From Aggregatibacter segnis (GTDB lineage Bacteria > Pseudomonadota > Gammaproteobacteria > Enterobacterales > Pasteurellaceae), in contig NZ_NRCW01000001.1 in NCBI RefSeq assembly GCF_003130075.1, positions 62,001 through 126,000 of the forward strand: a stretch of 64,000 nucleotides of DNA, written 5' to 3'. Position 1 is the stretch's first letter; each line of letters begins with the position of its first letter. This document shows, piece after piece, positions 15,499 to 27,541 of this stretch. Under the pieces are notes generated by a model. It made no database searches, was not told where the DNA came from, and saw only the letters and a list, made by a program, of their open reading frames with translations. Made by a program: the position numbers and the translations under genes.

Positions 15499-15530
15499 AA
15501 AACCGTGAGCCTTGGAAGATTCACGGTTTT
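15499..15530 (-). terminator. Internal terminator between rpsU and dnaG
   Basis: AAAACCGTGA (15499-15508) pairs with TCACGGTTTT (15521-15530); read on the minus strand it ends in a T-rich tail. It lies in the 121-base gap inside the operon, the position of the known attenuating terminator of rpsU-dnaG-rpoD in enterobacteria. It should cut most transcripts after rpsU. Confidence 0.85.
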
Positions 15531-15557
15531 TATAACTCGAGTTAAAAATACTGCTAA

Positions 15558-15773
15558 TTAGTATAAACGTGTATTGCGAGCGTTTTCACGAGCAACGCGT
15601 TTTGCGTGACGTTTTGCGCGAGTTGCATTTTCACGTTTACGAATTGTCGTTGGTTTTTCGTAGAATTCACGAGCACGAACTTCTGCTAAGATACCAGCTT
15701 TTTCGCAAGAGCGTTTGAAACGACGTAATGCTACGTCAAAGGATTCATTTTCACGAACTTTAATTACAGGCAT
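15558..15773 (-). CDS. rpsU: Small ribosomal subunit protein S21
   Basis: 71 residues beginning [20 protein letters not shown], with the basic C-terminus of the family ([20 protein letters not shown]). S21 binds the 30S platform near the anti-Shine-Dalgarno region and aids initiation. Length and sequence are nearly those of E. coli. First gene of the macromolecular synthesis operon; the promoter must lie in the 224-base gap shared with the divergent tsaD. Confidence 0.98.
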   Translation of the reverse strand: MPVIKVRENESFDVALRRFKRSCEKAGILAEVRAREFYEKPTTIRKRENATRAKRHAKRVARENARNTRLY

Positions 15774-15997
15774 AAGCCAATCACCTCAATGAGTTTAATT
15801 AATTTAATTGCAATTTAAATTTTACTTGTTGCCACAAGTCGTGGCAGATTCAATAAAGGTCGCAATTTTAATCCAACTTCACAGGAAAAGTAAAGGGAAG
15901 ATTCACCTTTTCCTGAAATCCGTTTTGAGAAACTGGTTAAACCCTTGTAAAAAAGGTAAAATTCGCCCCAATTAAATCCCATATAAAGAGAACAAAA

Positions 15998-17026
15998 ATG
16001 CGAATTTTAGGCATTGAAACGTCCTGTGATGAAACGGGCGTTGCCATTTATGACGAAGAAAAAGGCTTGATTGCTAACCAACTCCATACGCAAATTGCGC
16101 TACATGCCGATTACGGCGGCGTTGTGCCGGAACTGGCTTCGCGCGATCATATTCGGAAATTAGCGCCATTATTACAAGCCGCCTTACAAGAAGCCAATCT
16201 TACTGCGAAAGACATTGACGGCGTAGCCTATACAAGCGGTCCCGGCTTGGTCGGCGCATTGTTAGTAGGTTCTACCGTAGCACGTTCTTTAGCGTATGCG
16301 TGGAATATCCCTGCCATCGGTGTACATCACATGGAAGGGCATTTACTGGCGCCAATGTTGGAAGAAAATCCACCGCACTTTCCTTTTGTGGCGTTGTTGG
16401 TGTCCGGCGGACATACCCAATTAGTGCGTGTGGACGGCGTCGGACGCTACGAATTATTAGGCGAATCTATTGATGATGCCGCAGGGGAGGCGTTTGACAA
16501 AACGGCAAAATTACTCGGCTTGGATTATCCCGGCGGAGCGGCATTAGCCCGCTTAGCGTTAAATGGTACGCCGAATCGTTTTGCGTTCCCTCGCCCAATG
16601 ACCGATCGTCCTGGTTTGGATTTCAGCTTTTCCGGTTTAAAAACCTTTGCTGCCAATACGCTTCATCAAGTGATGCAAGAAGAAGGGGAATTAACCGAGC
16701 AAAGCAAAGCGGATATTGCTTATGCGTTCCAAGAGGCTGTGGTGGACACGCTCGCCATCAAATGTAAGCGTGCGTTAAAGCAAACAGGCTTGAAGCGTTT
16801 GGTAATTGCTGGTGGCGTGAGCGCCAATAAACAGTTGCGCCAAACCTTGGCGGAGCTGATGCAACAATTGGGCGGTGAAGTGTTTTACCCGCAACCGCAA
16901 TTTTGTACCGATAACGGCGCTATGATTGCTTACGCCGGCTTCTTACGTTTAAAACAAGGACAGCAGCAAGATCTTGCCATCGAAGTGCGTCCCCGCTGGG
17001 CAATGACCGAATTAACTGCTGTTTAA
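15998..17026 (+). CDS. tsaD: tRNA threonylcarbamoyladenosine transferase TsaD
   Basis: 342 residues, normal for the family. It starts with [19 protein letters not shown] (ASKHA ATP-binding fold) and has the metal motif HHMEGH (His111 and His115), [10 protein letters not shown], and DFSFSGLKT. It transfers the threonylcarbamoyl group to A37 of ANN-decoding tRNAs, working with TsaB, TsaC and TsaE. AGAGAAC precedes ATG 15998. It is divergent from rpsU, the order also known in enterobacteria and Haemophilus. A pair of inverted uptake sequences follows. Confidence 0.98.
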   Translation: MRILGIETSCDETGVAIYDEEKGLIANQLHTQIALHADYGGVVPELASRDHIRKLAPLLQAALQEANLTAKDIDGVAYTSGPGLVGALLVGSTVARSLAYAWNIPAIGVHHMEGHLLAPMLEENPPHFPFVALLVSGGHTQLVRVDGVGRYELLGESIDDAAGEAFDKTAKLLGLDYPGGAALARLALNGTPNRFAFPRPMTDRPGLDFSFSGLKTFAANTLHQVMQEEGELTEQSKADIAYAFQEAVVDTLAIKCKRALKQTGLKRLVIAGGVSANKQLRQTLAELMQQLGGEVFYPQPQFCTDNGAMIAYAGFLRLKQGQQQDLAIEVRPRWAMTELTAV

Positions 17027-17040
17027 TTCGATATCAAATC

Positions 17041-17081
17041 AAAGTGCGGTCAAAAATTTAAACGTTTTTTTGACCGCACTT
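17041..17081. repeat. Inverted pair of uptake sequences after tsaD
   Basis: AAGTGCGGTCA (17042-17052) and TGACCGCACTT (17071-17081) form an 11-base stem between tsaD and the next gene. In Haemophilus and relatives such pairs double as transcription stops. Here there is no T-run directly after the right arm, so it may only weaken read-through. Confidence 0.7.
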
Positions 17082-17097
17082 CAGTTAAGGATACATT

Positions 17098-17331
17098 ATG
17101 GACAACATTAAATTTAGAGCAATGCGTGCTGCCGGTATCGGCTGTTTCGTTATGTTAGCGATTATCGGTTTCTTTGTATTTACCACACCGACAAATGAGC
17201 TGATTGATTTCTTAACAGAGATTGGCCAAATGGCAGGTGGGCGAACCACCATCGGTGTTTTCATTCTTGCTTCGTTACCGCCGCTGACCGGTTTTATTTG
17301 CTATTACTTTTGGAAATGGGTACTCAAATAA
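17098..17331 (+). CDS. Small membrane protein, unknown function
   Basis: 77 residues with two membrane segments (about 13-30, [16 protein letters not shown], and 51-74, [18 protein letters not shown]), short loops and a lysine at the end. Proteins like this lie between tsaD and tdk in other Pasteurellaceae and appear limited to the family. The stop shares one base with the tdk start (TAATG), so the two are translationally coupled. I know no function. Confidence 0.72.
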   Translation: MDNIKFRAMRAAGIGCFVMLAIIGFFVFTTPTNELIDFLTEIGQMAGGRTTIGVFILASLPPLTGFICYYFWKWVLK

Positions 17332-17909
17332 TGGCTAAGTTGTATTTTTATTATTCCACTATGAATGCAGGAAAATCGACAACTTTGCTGCAATCTTCCT
17401 ATAACTACCGTGAACGCAATATGAACACGCTGGTTTATACGGCGGCGATTGATGATCGTTTCGGCGCCGGGCGCGTGACTTCACGTATTGGGATCAGTGA
17501 ACAGGCGAACACCTTCGCACGTGACACGGATTTATTTGCAGAAATTCAACAACACGTAACGAAAGAGCCGTTGCATTGTATTTTGGTGGATGAAGCACAG
17601 TTTTTAACCAAAGAACAGGTTTATCAACTGAGCGATGTAGTGGATAAACTGAATATTCCTGTTTTATGTTATGGCTTGCGCACTGACTTTCAAGCAGAAC
17701 TTTTTGAAGGGAGTCGCTATTTGTTGGCATGGGCGGATCAGTTGGAAGAACTTAAGACTATTTGTTATTGCGGACGTAAAGCCAATTTCGTATTGCGTTT
17801 AAATGAACAAGGCGAGGTCGTCAAACAAGGGGATCAAATTCAAATTGGCGGCAATGACAGCTATTTATCGGTCTGCCGATTGCATTATAAAGAACGCATG
17901 GCTGAATAG
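17331..17909 (+). CDS. tdk: Thymidine kinase
   Basis: 192 residues from ATG 17331; an upstream extension in frame is not needed because the N-terminus [20 protein letters not shown] already fits the family, with the P-loop at residues 9-17. Walker B-like VDEAQFL, and the zinc lasso CYCGRKA with a later CRLHY. It phosphorylates thymidine and deoxyuridine in the salvage pathway. It is coupled to the preceding membrane protein gene, and a strong terminator follows. Confidence 0.96.
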   Translation: MAKLYFYYSTMNAGKSTTLLQSSYNYRERNMNTLVYTAAIDDRFGAGRVTSRIGISEQANTFARDTDLFAEIQQHVTKEPLHCILVDEAQFLTKEQVYQLSDVVDKLNIPVLCYGLRTDFQAELFEGSRYLLAWADQLEELKTICYCGRKANFVLRLNEQGEVVKQGDQIQIGGNDSYLSVCRLHYKERMAE

Positions 17910-17950
17910 ATGGTTTCAAAGTGCGGTTGTTTTTTTAGGTTTTTTTGTAG

Positions 17951-17982
17951 GGACAGGCTTTATGCCTGTCCTTATTTTTTTG
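17951..17982 (+). terminator. Terminator after tdk
   Basis: GGACAGGC (17951-17958) pairs with GCCTGTCC (17964-17971), followed by TTATTTTTTT. It closes the tsaD-tdk side and lies just before the convergent ligA end. Confidence 0.88.
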
Positions 17983-17992
17983 TTTTTATACT

Positions 17993-20221
<2,229 letters not shown>

Positions 20222-20238
20222 TTAAGCCGCGTGATGAA

Positions 20239-21267
20239 TTAAGCTACTTTGGACAAATATTCCTGTTCGGCGTGGTCATTGAAAATTTCTTGTTTATCCG
20301 TGAGGACGAAACCGCCAAGTTCATCCGCCAAACTACGGGCGGCGCGAATCATGGTTTTCAGATTGACGATGTCATTGCCCGGTGAAGGTAATTGCATGAA
20401 AATGGCAATACCAACGGTGACCAGATTGTCCATGTCGTAAGGATTAAAGGTGCCGGGCTGTTGTAAATTTGCCACGCTGAACAATACTGGGCTGGCAGCG
20501 GTTAAATCCAAATGGCGATGATAAATATGCTGATCGCCAAAAATAAAACCTAGGCCATCGAGTGCTTGAGCTAAGCGTCCACCGTTAAATTCACGATTTT
20601 CCGGCGCAACTACATATAACATAATGAAGTCAGGCGTACGTTGATTTTCTGAGACCATTTCCCCCGCAGAGGTTGTTGATTGGTTAGTCGCCGAGTGTTG
20701 TTCATTTGCCTGGTTTAATGAAACGGTTGGCGTCACATATTCGTTTTCTGTGTGACGTGAGTTGCTTTCAGCCAGAGAAGCCGTGTTTGGTTCAGCGTAA
20801 GAAGACTGTTCATCATAAGATTGGAACGGTGTATTAGCTTGTACCATCACGGGTTGAATAGGTTGAGTCGGTTGGTCATGAAAGGAATAGGACGCCGTTG
20901 ATTCAACGTTATTCAATGTTGTGTTGGAGGTTCCATTCGGTAAGGTAATTTTAATTTCATCGACGGCACGCTCAATGGAATGAGGCTCGTTTATGCTTGG
21001 TGTGGCAGTAGCTTCAAAATCCAATGCTTGCTGTTGTGGAGGCGTTTCTTCGACAAATGAATGCTCCGGTTTGTCGGCAATCAGTGCTTCTGTTATCGGC
21101 TGTGCCGATTGTGGCGCATTAAAACGATTGGGTTGATGATTTTGTGAAAAAGTATTGGCGTTTTTGAAATATTGGGATTTCTCGCGACGGTTTGACCAAA
21201 TGCCGTGCGCAATCAATGCCAATAGGGCGATAACCCCCAAGATAATCAAAATAGTATTTAAATCCAT
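20239..21267 (-). CDS. zipA: Cell division protein ZipA
   Basis: 342 residues from ATG 21267 (GGGAGAG upstream); the extra upstream frame is rejected. N-terminal membrane anchor MDLNTILIILGVIALLALIA with a short periplasmic start, a basic patch (WSNRREKSQYFKN), a long Pro/Gln/Ser/Thr-rich linker, and the C-terminal FtsZ-binding domain beginning at about FIMLYVVAPENREFNGG. ZipA tethers FtsZ polymers to the inner membrane. Usual order with ligA downstream and cysZ divergent, as in E. coli. Confidence 0.96.
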   Translation of the reverse strand: MDLNTILIILGVIALLALIAHGIWSNRREKSQYFKNANTFSQNHQPNRFNAPQSAQPITEALIADKPEHSFVEETPPQQQALDFEATATPSINEPHSIERAVDEIKITLPNGTSNTTLNNVESTASYSFHDQPTQPIQPVMVQANTPFQSYDEQSSYAEPNTASLAESNSRHTENEYVTPTVSLNQANEQHSATNQSTTSAGEMVSENQRTPDFIMLYVVAPENREFNGGRLAQALDGLGFIFGDQHIYHRHLDLTAASPVLFSVANLQQPGTFNPYDMDNLVTVGIAIFMQLPSPGNDIVNLKTMIRAARSLADELGGFVLTDKQEIFNDHAEQEYLSKVA

Positions 21268-21407
21268 TGCCGACTCTCCCATCATGTAAAACTCATGTAT
21301 AAGTGGGCGTAAGCTTATCATATTTTTACAAAATTGATGAGAGACAACGTTTGATTTTTTTCGCCGCACTTTGTATTCTGGGCCTCTTTTCCTTGGGGGA
21401 GAACGTG

Positions 21408-22232
21408 ATGTTGAAAGAGCAAGAAATAAAAGCCGGTTTTGAATATTTTGTGATGGGCTGGCACTTAATTTTACAAAAGGGGTTACGCCGTTTTGTGATC
21501 CTGCCGATTTTATTAAACGTACTGTTGTTAGGCGGCTTATTTTGGATGTTTGTGAGTCAAATAGGTGGTTATATTGACGGCATTATGTCCTATGTTCCTG
21601 ATTGGCTTGCGTGGCTGAGCGGCATTTTATTGCTGGCTTCCATTTTGATGATTTTAATCCTGTTTTACTTTATTTTTACGACCTTGTCGGGTTTTATCGC
21701 AGCGCCGTTTAATGGTTTATTGGCAGAAAAAGTCGAAAAAATGCTGACAGGGGAAGATTTGCAGGAAATGTCTTTATGGGATTTTCTGAAAGATGTGCCT
21801 CGTATGTTAGGGCGTGAATGGCAAAAGTTGGTTTATAGTTTGCCTAAAATTATCGCCTTGTTTTTATTAGAGTTTGTGCCGTTACTCGGGCAAACTGTGG
21901 TTCCGATTGCCACTTTTGTATTTACCGCGTGGATGTTTGCAATTCAATATTGTGACTATCCTTTTGATAATCACAAGATTCCTTTTGACGTAATGAAAAA
22001 TGAGTTGGCCATTAAGCGTAATGTAACCGTTACTTTCGGTGGTTTGGTTTCATTATGCACGTTTGTACCGGTCGTGAATTTAGTGATTATTCCTGTCGCG
22101 GTGTGTGGCGCAACGGCAATGTGGGTGAATGAATATCGCCGTTTATTTAAGCGCTCTTCGCAAGACAAAACCGGCACGGAAGTGAGCTTGCATCATGCTC
22201 ATGATGTTGGCGGACAAATCGTGACTAAATAG
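21408..22232 (+). CDS. cysZ: Sulfate transporter CysZ
   Basis: 274 residues from ATG 21408, which follows GGGGGAG. Four long hydrophobic stretches, the motif [21 protein letters not shown] at the start and a [18 protein letters not shown] segment match CysZ. It moves sulfate across the inner membrane for cysteine synthesis. It lies next to cysK, and zipA is divergent, as in enterobacteria. The upstream in-frame stretch from 21303 overlaps the zipA promoter region and was rejected. Confidence 0.95.
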   Translation: MLKEQEIKAGFEYFVMGWHLILQKGLRRFVILPILLNVLLLGGLFWMFVSQIGGYIDGIMSYVPDWLAWLSGILLLASILMILILFYFIFTTLSGFIAAPFNGLLAEKVEKMLTGEDLQEMSLWDFLKDVPRMLGREWQKLVYSLPKIIALFLLEFVPLLGQTVVPIATFVFTAWMFAIQYCDYPFDNHKIPFDVMKNELAIKRNVTVTFGGLVSLCTFVPVVNLVIIPVAVCGATAMWVNEYRRLFKRSSQDKTGTEVSLHHAHDVGGQIVTK

Positions 22233-22330
22233 CTTTTAGTTATTATTTATAAAAAATAGCTATTTTTTTATTGCGAGCTCTCGTGTTAAAACTAGCGCCA
22301 TAAAATATTCCTTATGGTTTGGAGAACAGT

Positions 22331-23278
22331 ATGACTATTTATAACGACAATTCTTATTCTATTGGCAATACGCCGTTGGTGCGTTTAAAACATTTTGGCA
22401 GCGGTAATATCGTGGTGAAAATTGAGGGGCGTAACCCAAGCTTCAGCGTGAAATGCCGTATCGGCGCGAACATGGTTTGGCAGGCAGAAAAAGATGGTTC
22501 TTTGACGAAAGATAAAGAAATCGTGGATGCGACCAGCGGGAATACCGGCATTGCTTTGGCCTATGTAGCAGCGGCACGCGGTTATAAAATTACGCTCACC
22601 ATGCCGGAAACTATGAGCAATGAGCGTAAGCGTTTATTGCGCGGTTTGGGCGTGAATTTAGTGCTTACCGAAGGTGCTAAAGGCATGAAAGGCGCGATTG
22701 CCAAAGCAGAAGAAATTGTGGCATCTGATCCAAGTCGTTATGTGATGTTAAAACAGTTTGAAAATCCGGCAAACCCAGAAATTCACCGTAAAACCACCGG
22801 TCCAGAAATCTGGAAAGACACTGAAGGCAAAATTGATGTATTGGTTGCCGGCGTGGGTACTGGTGGTACCATCACCGGGATTTCCCGTGCCATTAAATTA
22901 GATCATGGTAAACAAATTATCTCCGTTGCCGTAGAACCGGCTGAATCACCGGTGATTACTCAAACTCTTGCCAGTGAAGAAATTAAACCGGGTCCACACA
23001 AGATTCAAGGGATCGGCGCAGGCTTTATTCCAAAAAATCTCGATCTTTCCTTAATTGATCGAGTGGAAACGATTGATAGTGAAACGGCGATCGTGACTGC
23101 CCGTCGTTTGATGGCAGAAGAAGGGATTCTTGCCGGTATTTCTTCCGGTGCGGCTGTCGCTGCGGCTGATCGCTTGGCGAAACTGCCTGAATTTAAAGAT
23201 AAACTGATTGTGGTGATTTTACCGTCTGCGGCAGAGCGTTATTTAAGTACCGCACTTTTTGACGGCATTGAAGTGTAA
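22331..23278 (+). CDS. cysK: Cysteine synthase A
   Basis: 315 residues from ATG 22331 with TTTGGAGAAC before it; a TTG at 22319 is the alternative and unlikely. PLP-binding Lys41 lies in [10 protein letters not shown], the substrate loop is [10 protein letters not shown], and the phosphate-binding loop is [10 protein letters not shown]. It forms cysteine from O-acetylserine and sulfide. Directly downstream of cysZ, giving sulfate import and assimilation side by side. Length equals that of H. influenzae and is close to E. coli (323). Confidence 0.97.
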   Translation: MTIYNDNSYSIGNTPLVRLKHFGSGNIVVKIEGRNPSFSVKCRIGANMVWQAEKDGSLTKDKEIVDATSGNTGIALAYVAAARGYKITLTMPETMSNERKRLLRGLGVNLVLTEGAKGMKGAIAKAEEIVASDPSRYVMLKQFENPANPEIHRKTTGPEIWKDTEGKIDVLVAGVGTGGTITGISRAIKLDHGKQIISVAVEPAESPVITQTLASEEIKPGPHKIQGIGAGFIPKNLDLSLIDRVETIDSETAIVTARRLMAEEGILAGISSGAAVAAADRLAKLPEFKDKLIVVILPSAAERYLSTALFDGIEV

Positions 23279-23306
23279 TAAAGGAAAGCAAAATAATGTT
23301 TGGTAA

Positions 23307-23332
23307 AAAGCCTGTCATTTGACAGGCTTTTT
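23307..23332 (+). terminator. Terminator after cysK
   Basis: AAAGCCTGTC (23307-23316) pairs with GACAGGCTTT (23321-23330), followed by TT. It sits in the 74-base gap between convergent cysK and the UDG-family gene. Confidence 0.88.
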
Positions 23333-23352
23333 GTATGCCTTATTTACATCAC

Positions 23353-23934
23353 TTAAGGGGCGAGGATTTGTTTAACCCGTTGTTGCAATGCCGGGATGAC
23401 TTCTTGCACAAACCAAGGATTTTTAGCCAACCACAACTGATTGCGAGGGGAAGGATGCACGAGCGGCAAAAAGTGCGGTAGAAATATTCGGTAATTTTTT
23501 ACGGTTTCTGTCACATTAAGTTTGTTCTGCGGCAGATAATATTTTTGTGCATACTGCCCGATTAAAATGGTTAATTCGATATTCGGTAGGCCTGCTAGAA
23601 TTTGTGGATGCCATTTTTCTGCAAAGCCTTTACGCGGCGGCAGATCGCCTGATTTGCCTTTTCCCGGATAGTAAAAGTCCATTGGAATCACTGCAAACAA
23701 GCCGGAGTGATAAAACACTTCACGATCGACACCCAACCATTCACGTAGGCGATCACCGCTTTGGTCATTCCAATACAAACGCGTTTGTTCTGCTTTGGTG
23801 CCCGGTGCTTGTCCGACAATGTTAATGCGTGCTGTCGTTGGTGCTGCAAAGAGTGGTTCTATGCCACGTTCAGTGAAGGGTTGATTTTGCGGATCGCACA
23901 TAATGGCGTTTTTTATTTGGGGCAGCGTTGACAT
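23353..23934 (-). CDS. Uracil-DNA glycosylase-superfamily protein
   Basis: 193 residues. The motif NIVGQAPGTKAEQ near residue 38 corresponds to motif A of the UDG fold (GxxPG), and LVHPSPRNQLWLAKNPWF near the end to the conserved HPSP motif. No Fe-S cysteine set is evident, so it is closer to the short UDG-like proteins of proteobacteria annotated as uracil-DNA glycosylase family than to bacterial family 4. Enzyme activity is not shown by this. A distinct canonical ung is present at 46.2 kb. Ends close to the cysK terminator. Confidence 0.85.
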   Translation of the reverse strand: MSTLPQIKNAIMCDPQNQPFTERGIEPLFAAPTTARINIVGQAPGTKAEQTRLYWNDQSGDRLREWLGVDREVFYHSGLFAVIPMDFYYPGKGKSGDLPPRKGFAEKWHPQILAGLPNIELTILIGQYAQKYYLPQNKLNVTETVKNYRIFLPHFLPLVHPSPRNQLWLAKNPWFVQEVIPALQQRVKQILAP

Positions 23935-24041
23935 AATGGCGTTTTTAATAAAGTTCTTGTGTGAGATAAAAACTCAATAAGCCGGAGTATCCGGTTTATT
24001 GAACAAAAAGTGCGGTGGTTTTTTGCGGTGTTTTCACGCTA

Positions 24042-24419
24042 TTAACGTGGCACACATTGTTCTGCGAGAACTTCCCCAACACTGGTTTTTAAAGTGGAAA
24101 CATCTTTGCGTTCTAACCACACCCAATGAATGTTGGCATAATTTCGCCCATTTTCCGCAATTGTCGGGCTTAGTTTATGGGTCACATTGTTAAACGTTAA
24201 ACTGATGGAACGCGTTTTGTTTTTTTTGTGCTTGGTAGTGTGAAACACAATACGAACGATTTTGTCGTCCTTACAAAGGTATTCCTTCATTTCCCCTTTT
24301 TGAGTAGCTTTTTGTAAAACCGGTTGTGGCGGTTTTTCGGAGACTTTAGGTTCCATCGGCTTGGCGGTGCAAGCAGCAATACCCAGTAACGTCAGTAATA
24401 TAAAGCTCGCTCTTAACAT
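24042..24419 (-). CDS. oapB: Lipoprotein OapB-like, MliC-type lysozyme-inhibitor fold
   Basis: 125 residues. Lipoprotein signal MLRASFILLTLLGIAAC with Cys17. After a proline-rich linker comes a domain with EYLCKDDKIVRIVF, ISLTFNNVTHKLSPT and GRNYANIHWVWLERKD, then a last Cys before the end, which resembles MliC/PliC inhibitors of c-type lysozyme (a two-cysteine beta barrel). In H. influenzae oapB lies next to oapA, as here. The name comes from position; the MliC relation from the pattern. Expected in the outer membrane, possibly helping survival against host lysozyme. Confidence 0.75.
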   Translation of the reverse strand: MLRASFILLTLLGIAACTAKPMEPKVSEKPPQPVLQKATQKGEMKEYLCKDDKIVRIVFHTTKHKKNKTRSISLTFNNVTHKLSPTIAENGRNYANIHWVWLERKDVSTLKTSVGEVLAEQCVPR

Positions 24420-24480
24420 AATGTGTACCCTTCTAAATGGAATAAGCGTAGTGTTGACTACGCTTATTGAATTTTACGGA

Positions 24481-25695
24481 TTATTTTTTAAATTGGTAGC
24501 TACCGTCAGCTTGGCGAACAAAGCGTGCGCCATTGGAGAGGCGAAGTTCGTTAACACGACCTTGTGCGTTTACTGTCACCTGAACTTTATCGCCCGGTTT
24601 GAAACTGCTTAGAGCGTTGCCGGCGCCATTGGCTTTTGTCATGGCATTCACATCGGCAATTGGTAGGTTGTTATTACGAAATACCTGCATTAACGAGACG
24701 CCTTGTGGAACGACTAAGGTTTTGCTTCCTGCACTCGTATTAACTGTTTTAGTTGTTGCCGGTTTCGCTTCTAAAATCTCAACCACTTGTTTTTCGGTTT
24801 TCGCACTTTGGGCTTTTGCCGGTTGATTTTTAGTTTCAGCTTTTTGCACTTTTTCGGCTGTTTTTGTTTTCACCGGTTCCGATTTTTTCACTGTTTCATG
24901 TGGTGTGCTTTGCGGCTTAACCATTTCTTGTGGTTTAGCCGGTTCCACGGCTTTTGGTTGTTCCGCCGGTTTGTTTTCGGAAACCGAATTCATTGTTTGA
25001 GGTTCTGCTGCCGGGGTATTTGCCATCGGTTCATTGCTTTGTGCAGGAACAATATTTTCAGCAGTATTTGGCTGTGTACCGGTGCTGGTCGGGTTATCCA
25101 ACACAGTTGGCTCGTTCACTTGTGATTGATCCAGTTGTTGGAATTGAATTGGTACGTCATTGTTGCTTTGTTGTTCATAAGATTGCACCGTATCTGAACT
25201 TGGTTTCATCCATAAAATGAACATAAGTAGTAGCACCAGGGCCAAAATGGTGACAAAAAGACGACGATGTTTTTGCGGTAGCATCGCTAACATTGGCCAG
25301 GTTTCAGGGTTTTTAAGGCTGACGACCGGTTTTTCTACGCTTTCTGCTTGTGGTTTTGTTTCGGTTGTTGCGGTATCAAGTACAGGCTCGACAACCACAT
25401 TCGTGGTTTCGATGGATTCTTCTGCAATAATGGTTTCTTCTGCTACATTTGAACTTGCTGCGGCTACATCAGTAGGTGCTGAATCACCGAATACCGGTTC
25501 TTTGCGGGTAGCAAATTGATTTTCTGTATTTTTTTGTTCTTTTTTAGCGAACATGCCTTTCGCTTTCTCAAAGAAGGACGGTTCCGGTTTTGTCGGTTTT
25601 TTCGGGGTGATTGGTTCCATTTGATTAAAACCTAAATCCAATTCATTTTGCGCCGGATTATTTTCATTTTCCGGGGTTATTTTTTCAGAATCCAC
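24481..25695 (-). CDS. oapA: Opacity-associated protein OapA
   Basis: 404 residues from GTG 25695 (AGAGG nearby); the longer frame up to 25866 lacks an RBS and contains an uptake sequence. Domains: charged N-terminus, a FFEKAKGMFAKKEQ basic patch, one membrane segment (about 146-164, LFVTILALVLLLMFILW), a long Pro/Glu/Lys/Thr-rich linker, and a C-terminal OapA (LysM-like) domain starting TLVVPQGVSLMQVFRNNNL. In H. influenzae OapA affects colony opacity and nasopharyngeal colonisation. It probably spans from the inner membrane to peptidoglycan. Confidence 0.9.
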   Translation of the reverse strand: MDSEKITPENENNPAQNELDLGFNQMEPITPKKPTKPEPSFFEKAKGMFAKKEQKNTENQFATRKEPVFGDSAPTDVAAASSNVAEETIIAEESIETTNVVVEPVLDTATTETKPQAESVEKPVVSLKNPETWPMLAMLPQKHRRLFVTILALVLLLMFILWMKPSSDTVQSYEQQSNNDVPIQFQQLDQSQVNEPTVLDNPTSTGTQPNTAENIVPAQSNEPMANTPAAEPQTMNSVSENKPAEQPKAVEPAKPQEMVKPQSTPHETVKKSEPVKTKTAEKVQKAETKNQPAKAQSAKTEKQVVEILEAKPATTKTVNTSAGSKTLVVPQGVSLMQVFRNNNLPIADVNAMTKANGAGNALSSFKPGDKVQVTVNAQGRVNELRLSNGARFVRQADGSYQFKK

Positions 25696-25862
25696 AATAT
25701 ACCTCTGATTAATGAATGATGCTCTGCCATAAAGTGCGGTTGTTTTTCTCAACGTTTTTAGGTGATGAACGAAGTGAGAAATCGAATTTATTACAATAGA
25801 AATTGATAAGTAAAAAATCGCGCCTATTTTAAAACATCTTTTTCTTTTTTGATACCGTCTTC

Positions 25863-26882
25863 TCAAGACGAATATAAGGTTTTATTCGGCTCTCCGCCGA
25901 TTTCACGGGCAAGTTTCGGCACTAAATAGCCGGAGCTAATGCGTTGTAGTTCTTTATAAATTTTCAGGGCTTGGGTGTCATCCAGATAAAAATGCGTTGC
26001 GCCTTCGACTTTATCTAGCAAATGCAAATAATAAGGCAAAATACCCACTGAAAATAAGCGGTCGCTCAATGTTTTCAGAATTAGTGCGTCATCATTCACA
26101 TTTTTGAGTAAAACCGATTGGTTTAATAAAACGACACCGCAATTCTTTAATTTCGCCATAGCATGGGCAAAAGTTTCATCAATTTCATTGGCGTGATTGA
26201 CATGGGTGACCAAAATTTTTTGCAACCGGGTTTGCGCTAAAAGGCGACAAAACGCATCGGTTATCCGTTGCGGAATAACGACCGGTAAGCGGGAATGAAT
26301 ACGAAGGCGTTTTAAGTGCGGTATGTTTTCTAAGTGTTTTATCAGCCACTCGAGCTCATGATCTTTTGCCATCAGCGGATCGCCACCGGAAAAAATCACT
26401 TCTTCAATTTCAGGGCGTTCCGCAATATATTGCAACGCTTTTTGCCAATTTTGCTTGGTGCCTTTGTTGTCTTCATAAGGAAAATGACGGCGGAAACAAT
26501 AGCGACAATTTACTGCGCAACCGCCTTTTACCATAAATAACAAGCGATTATGGTATTTGTGCAAGATATTGGGTACGACATTTTTCTCTTCTTGTTCTTC
26601 CAGCGGATCTTTGCTGAATCCTTCTGATTGTAAAAATTCATCCGCAGAAGACATGACTTGCAAAAATAAGGGATCGTGTGGATTGCCTTTTTCTATCTTT
26701 TCTACAAAAGGCAGCGGTACCCGCATGGCAAATAATTTGCGCGCTTCAATGTCTTGTTTGAATGATTCAAGAGGGAGTTCGAGGTGTTGCAATAAAATTT
26801 TCGGGTCTGAAATTCCGTTTGCGAGATGTTCTAACCAACTTTGTTCTTCTCTAATCGGGATGTTTTGATGTAGAATAGCCAC
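25863..26882 (-). CDS. epmB: EF-P beta-lysylation protein EpmB (lysine 2,3-aminomutase-like radical SAM)
   Basis: 339 residues from GTG 26882; the longer frame overlaps efp and is rejected. [11 protein letters not shown] start and the Fe-S motif [13 protein letters not shown] are diagnostic, with PLP-binding and [16 protein letters not shown] downstream. It converts (S)-alpha-lysine to (R)-beta-lysine, which EpmA attaches to EF-P. It is divergent from efp, with only 34 bases between start codons, so the two share a control region. EpmA is not in this window. RBS before the GTG is weak. Confidence 0.95.
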   Translation of the reverse strand: MAILHQNIPIREEQSWLEHLANGISDPKILLQHLELPLESFKQDIEARKLFAMRVPLPFVEKIEKGNPHDPLFLQVMSSADEFLQSEGFSKDPLEEQEEKNVVPNILHKYHNRLLFMVKGGCAVNCRYCFRRHFPYEDNKGTKQNWQKALQYIAERPEIEEVIFSGGDPLMAKDHELEWLIKHLENIPHLKRLRIHSRLPVVIPQRITDAFCRLLAQTRLQKILVTHVNHANEIDETFAHAMAKLKNCGVVLLNQSVLLKNVNDDALILKTLSDRLFSVGILPYYLHLLDKVEGATHFYLDDTQALKIYKELQRISSGYLVPKLAREIGGEPNKTLYSS

Positions 26883-26916
26883 TTTTAAAAAAACAATCTT
26901 TTTTCTTGAGGATAAT

Positions 26917-27483
26917 ATGGCTACATATACTACCAGTGATTTCAAACCAGGTCTAAAATTTATGCAAGACGGCGAGCCTTGCGTGATCGTTGAAAATGAG
27001 TTCGTTAAACCCGGCAAAGGTCAAGCGTTCACCCGCACCCGTATTCGTAAATTAATTTCCGGCAAAGTATTGGACGTAAACTTCAAATCCGGTACTTCTG
27101 TTGAAGCTGCTGATGTAATGGATTTAAACTTAACTTATTCTTATAAAGACGATGCGTTCTGGTATTTCATGCACCCGGAAACATTTGAACAATATTCTGC
27201 GGATGCGAAAGCCGTAGGCGATGCGGAAAAATGGTTGTTAGACCAAGCAGATTGTATCGTTACCTTATGGAATGGCGCACCAATCACAGTAACTCCGCCA
27301 AACTTCGTTGAATTAGAAATCGTTGACACCGACCCAGGTCTTAAAGGTGATACTGCAGGTACTGGCGGTAAACCGGCAACATTAAGCACCGGTGCTGTGG
27401 TGAAAGTGCCATTATTCGTACAAATCGGTGAAGTGATTCGCGTTGATACCCGTTCCGGCGAATACGTTTCTCGTGTGAAATAA
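26917..27483 (+). CDS. efp: Elongation factor P
   Basis: 188 residues, family length. Lys34 lies in [14 protein letters not shown], the site that EpmA/EpmB beta-lysylate. The protein relieves ribosome stalling at proline runs. RBS TTGAGGATAAT. Divergent from its modification gene epmB. The C-terminal OB domain ends [11 protein letters not shown] terminator follows. Confidence 0.98.
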   Translation: MATYTTSDFKPGLKFMQDGEPCVIVENEFVKPGKGQAFTRTRIRKLISGKVLDVNFKSGTSVEAADVMDLNLTYSYKDDAFWYFMHPETFEQYSADAKAVGDAEKWLLDQADCIVTLWNGAPITVTPPNFVELEIVDTDPGLKGDTAGTGGKPATLSTGAVVKVPLFVQIGEVIRVDTRSGEYVSRVK

Positions 27484-27495
27484 TTTTTGCTTGCA

Positions 27496-27528
27496 TAAAA
27501 ATAGCCTACATGATGTAGGCTATTTTTT
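27496..27528 (+). terminator. Terminator after efp
   Basis: A perfect hairpin AAAATAGCCTACAT/GATGTAGGCTATTTT with continuing Ts, 13 bases beyond the efp stop, also facing the convergent DUF2301 gene. Confidence 0.9.
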
Positions 27529-27541
27529 TATCTGAAATTTA

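Noticed and set aside
17298-17330. Extended tdk start
   Set aside because: The extra residues overlap the preceding gene; ATG 17331 gives the known N-terminus.
24787-25519. Open frames opposite oapA, rich in Phe, Cys and Ser
   Set aside because: They are reverse images of the Pro/Lys/Glu linker of OapA and show no independent coding signs.
25696-25866. Longer OapA start at 25866
   Set aside because: No RBS, an uptake sequence in the path, and a better GTG with AGAGG at 25695.
26883-27017. EpmB extension overlapping efp
   Set aside because: It would overlap the start of efp on the opposite strand; the GTG at 26882 fits the family start.
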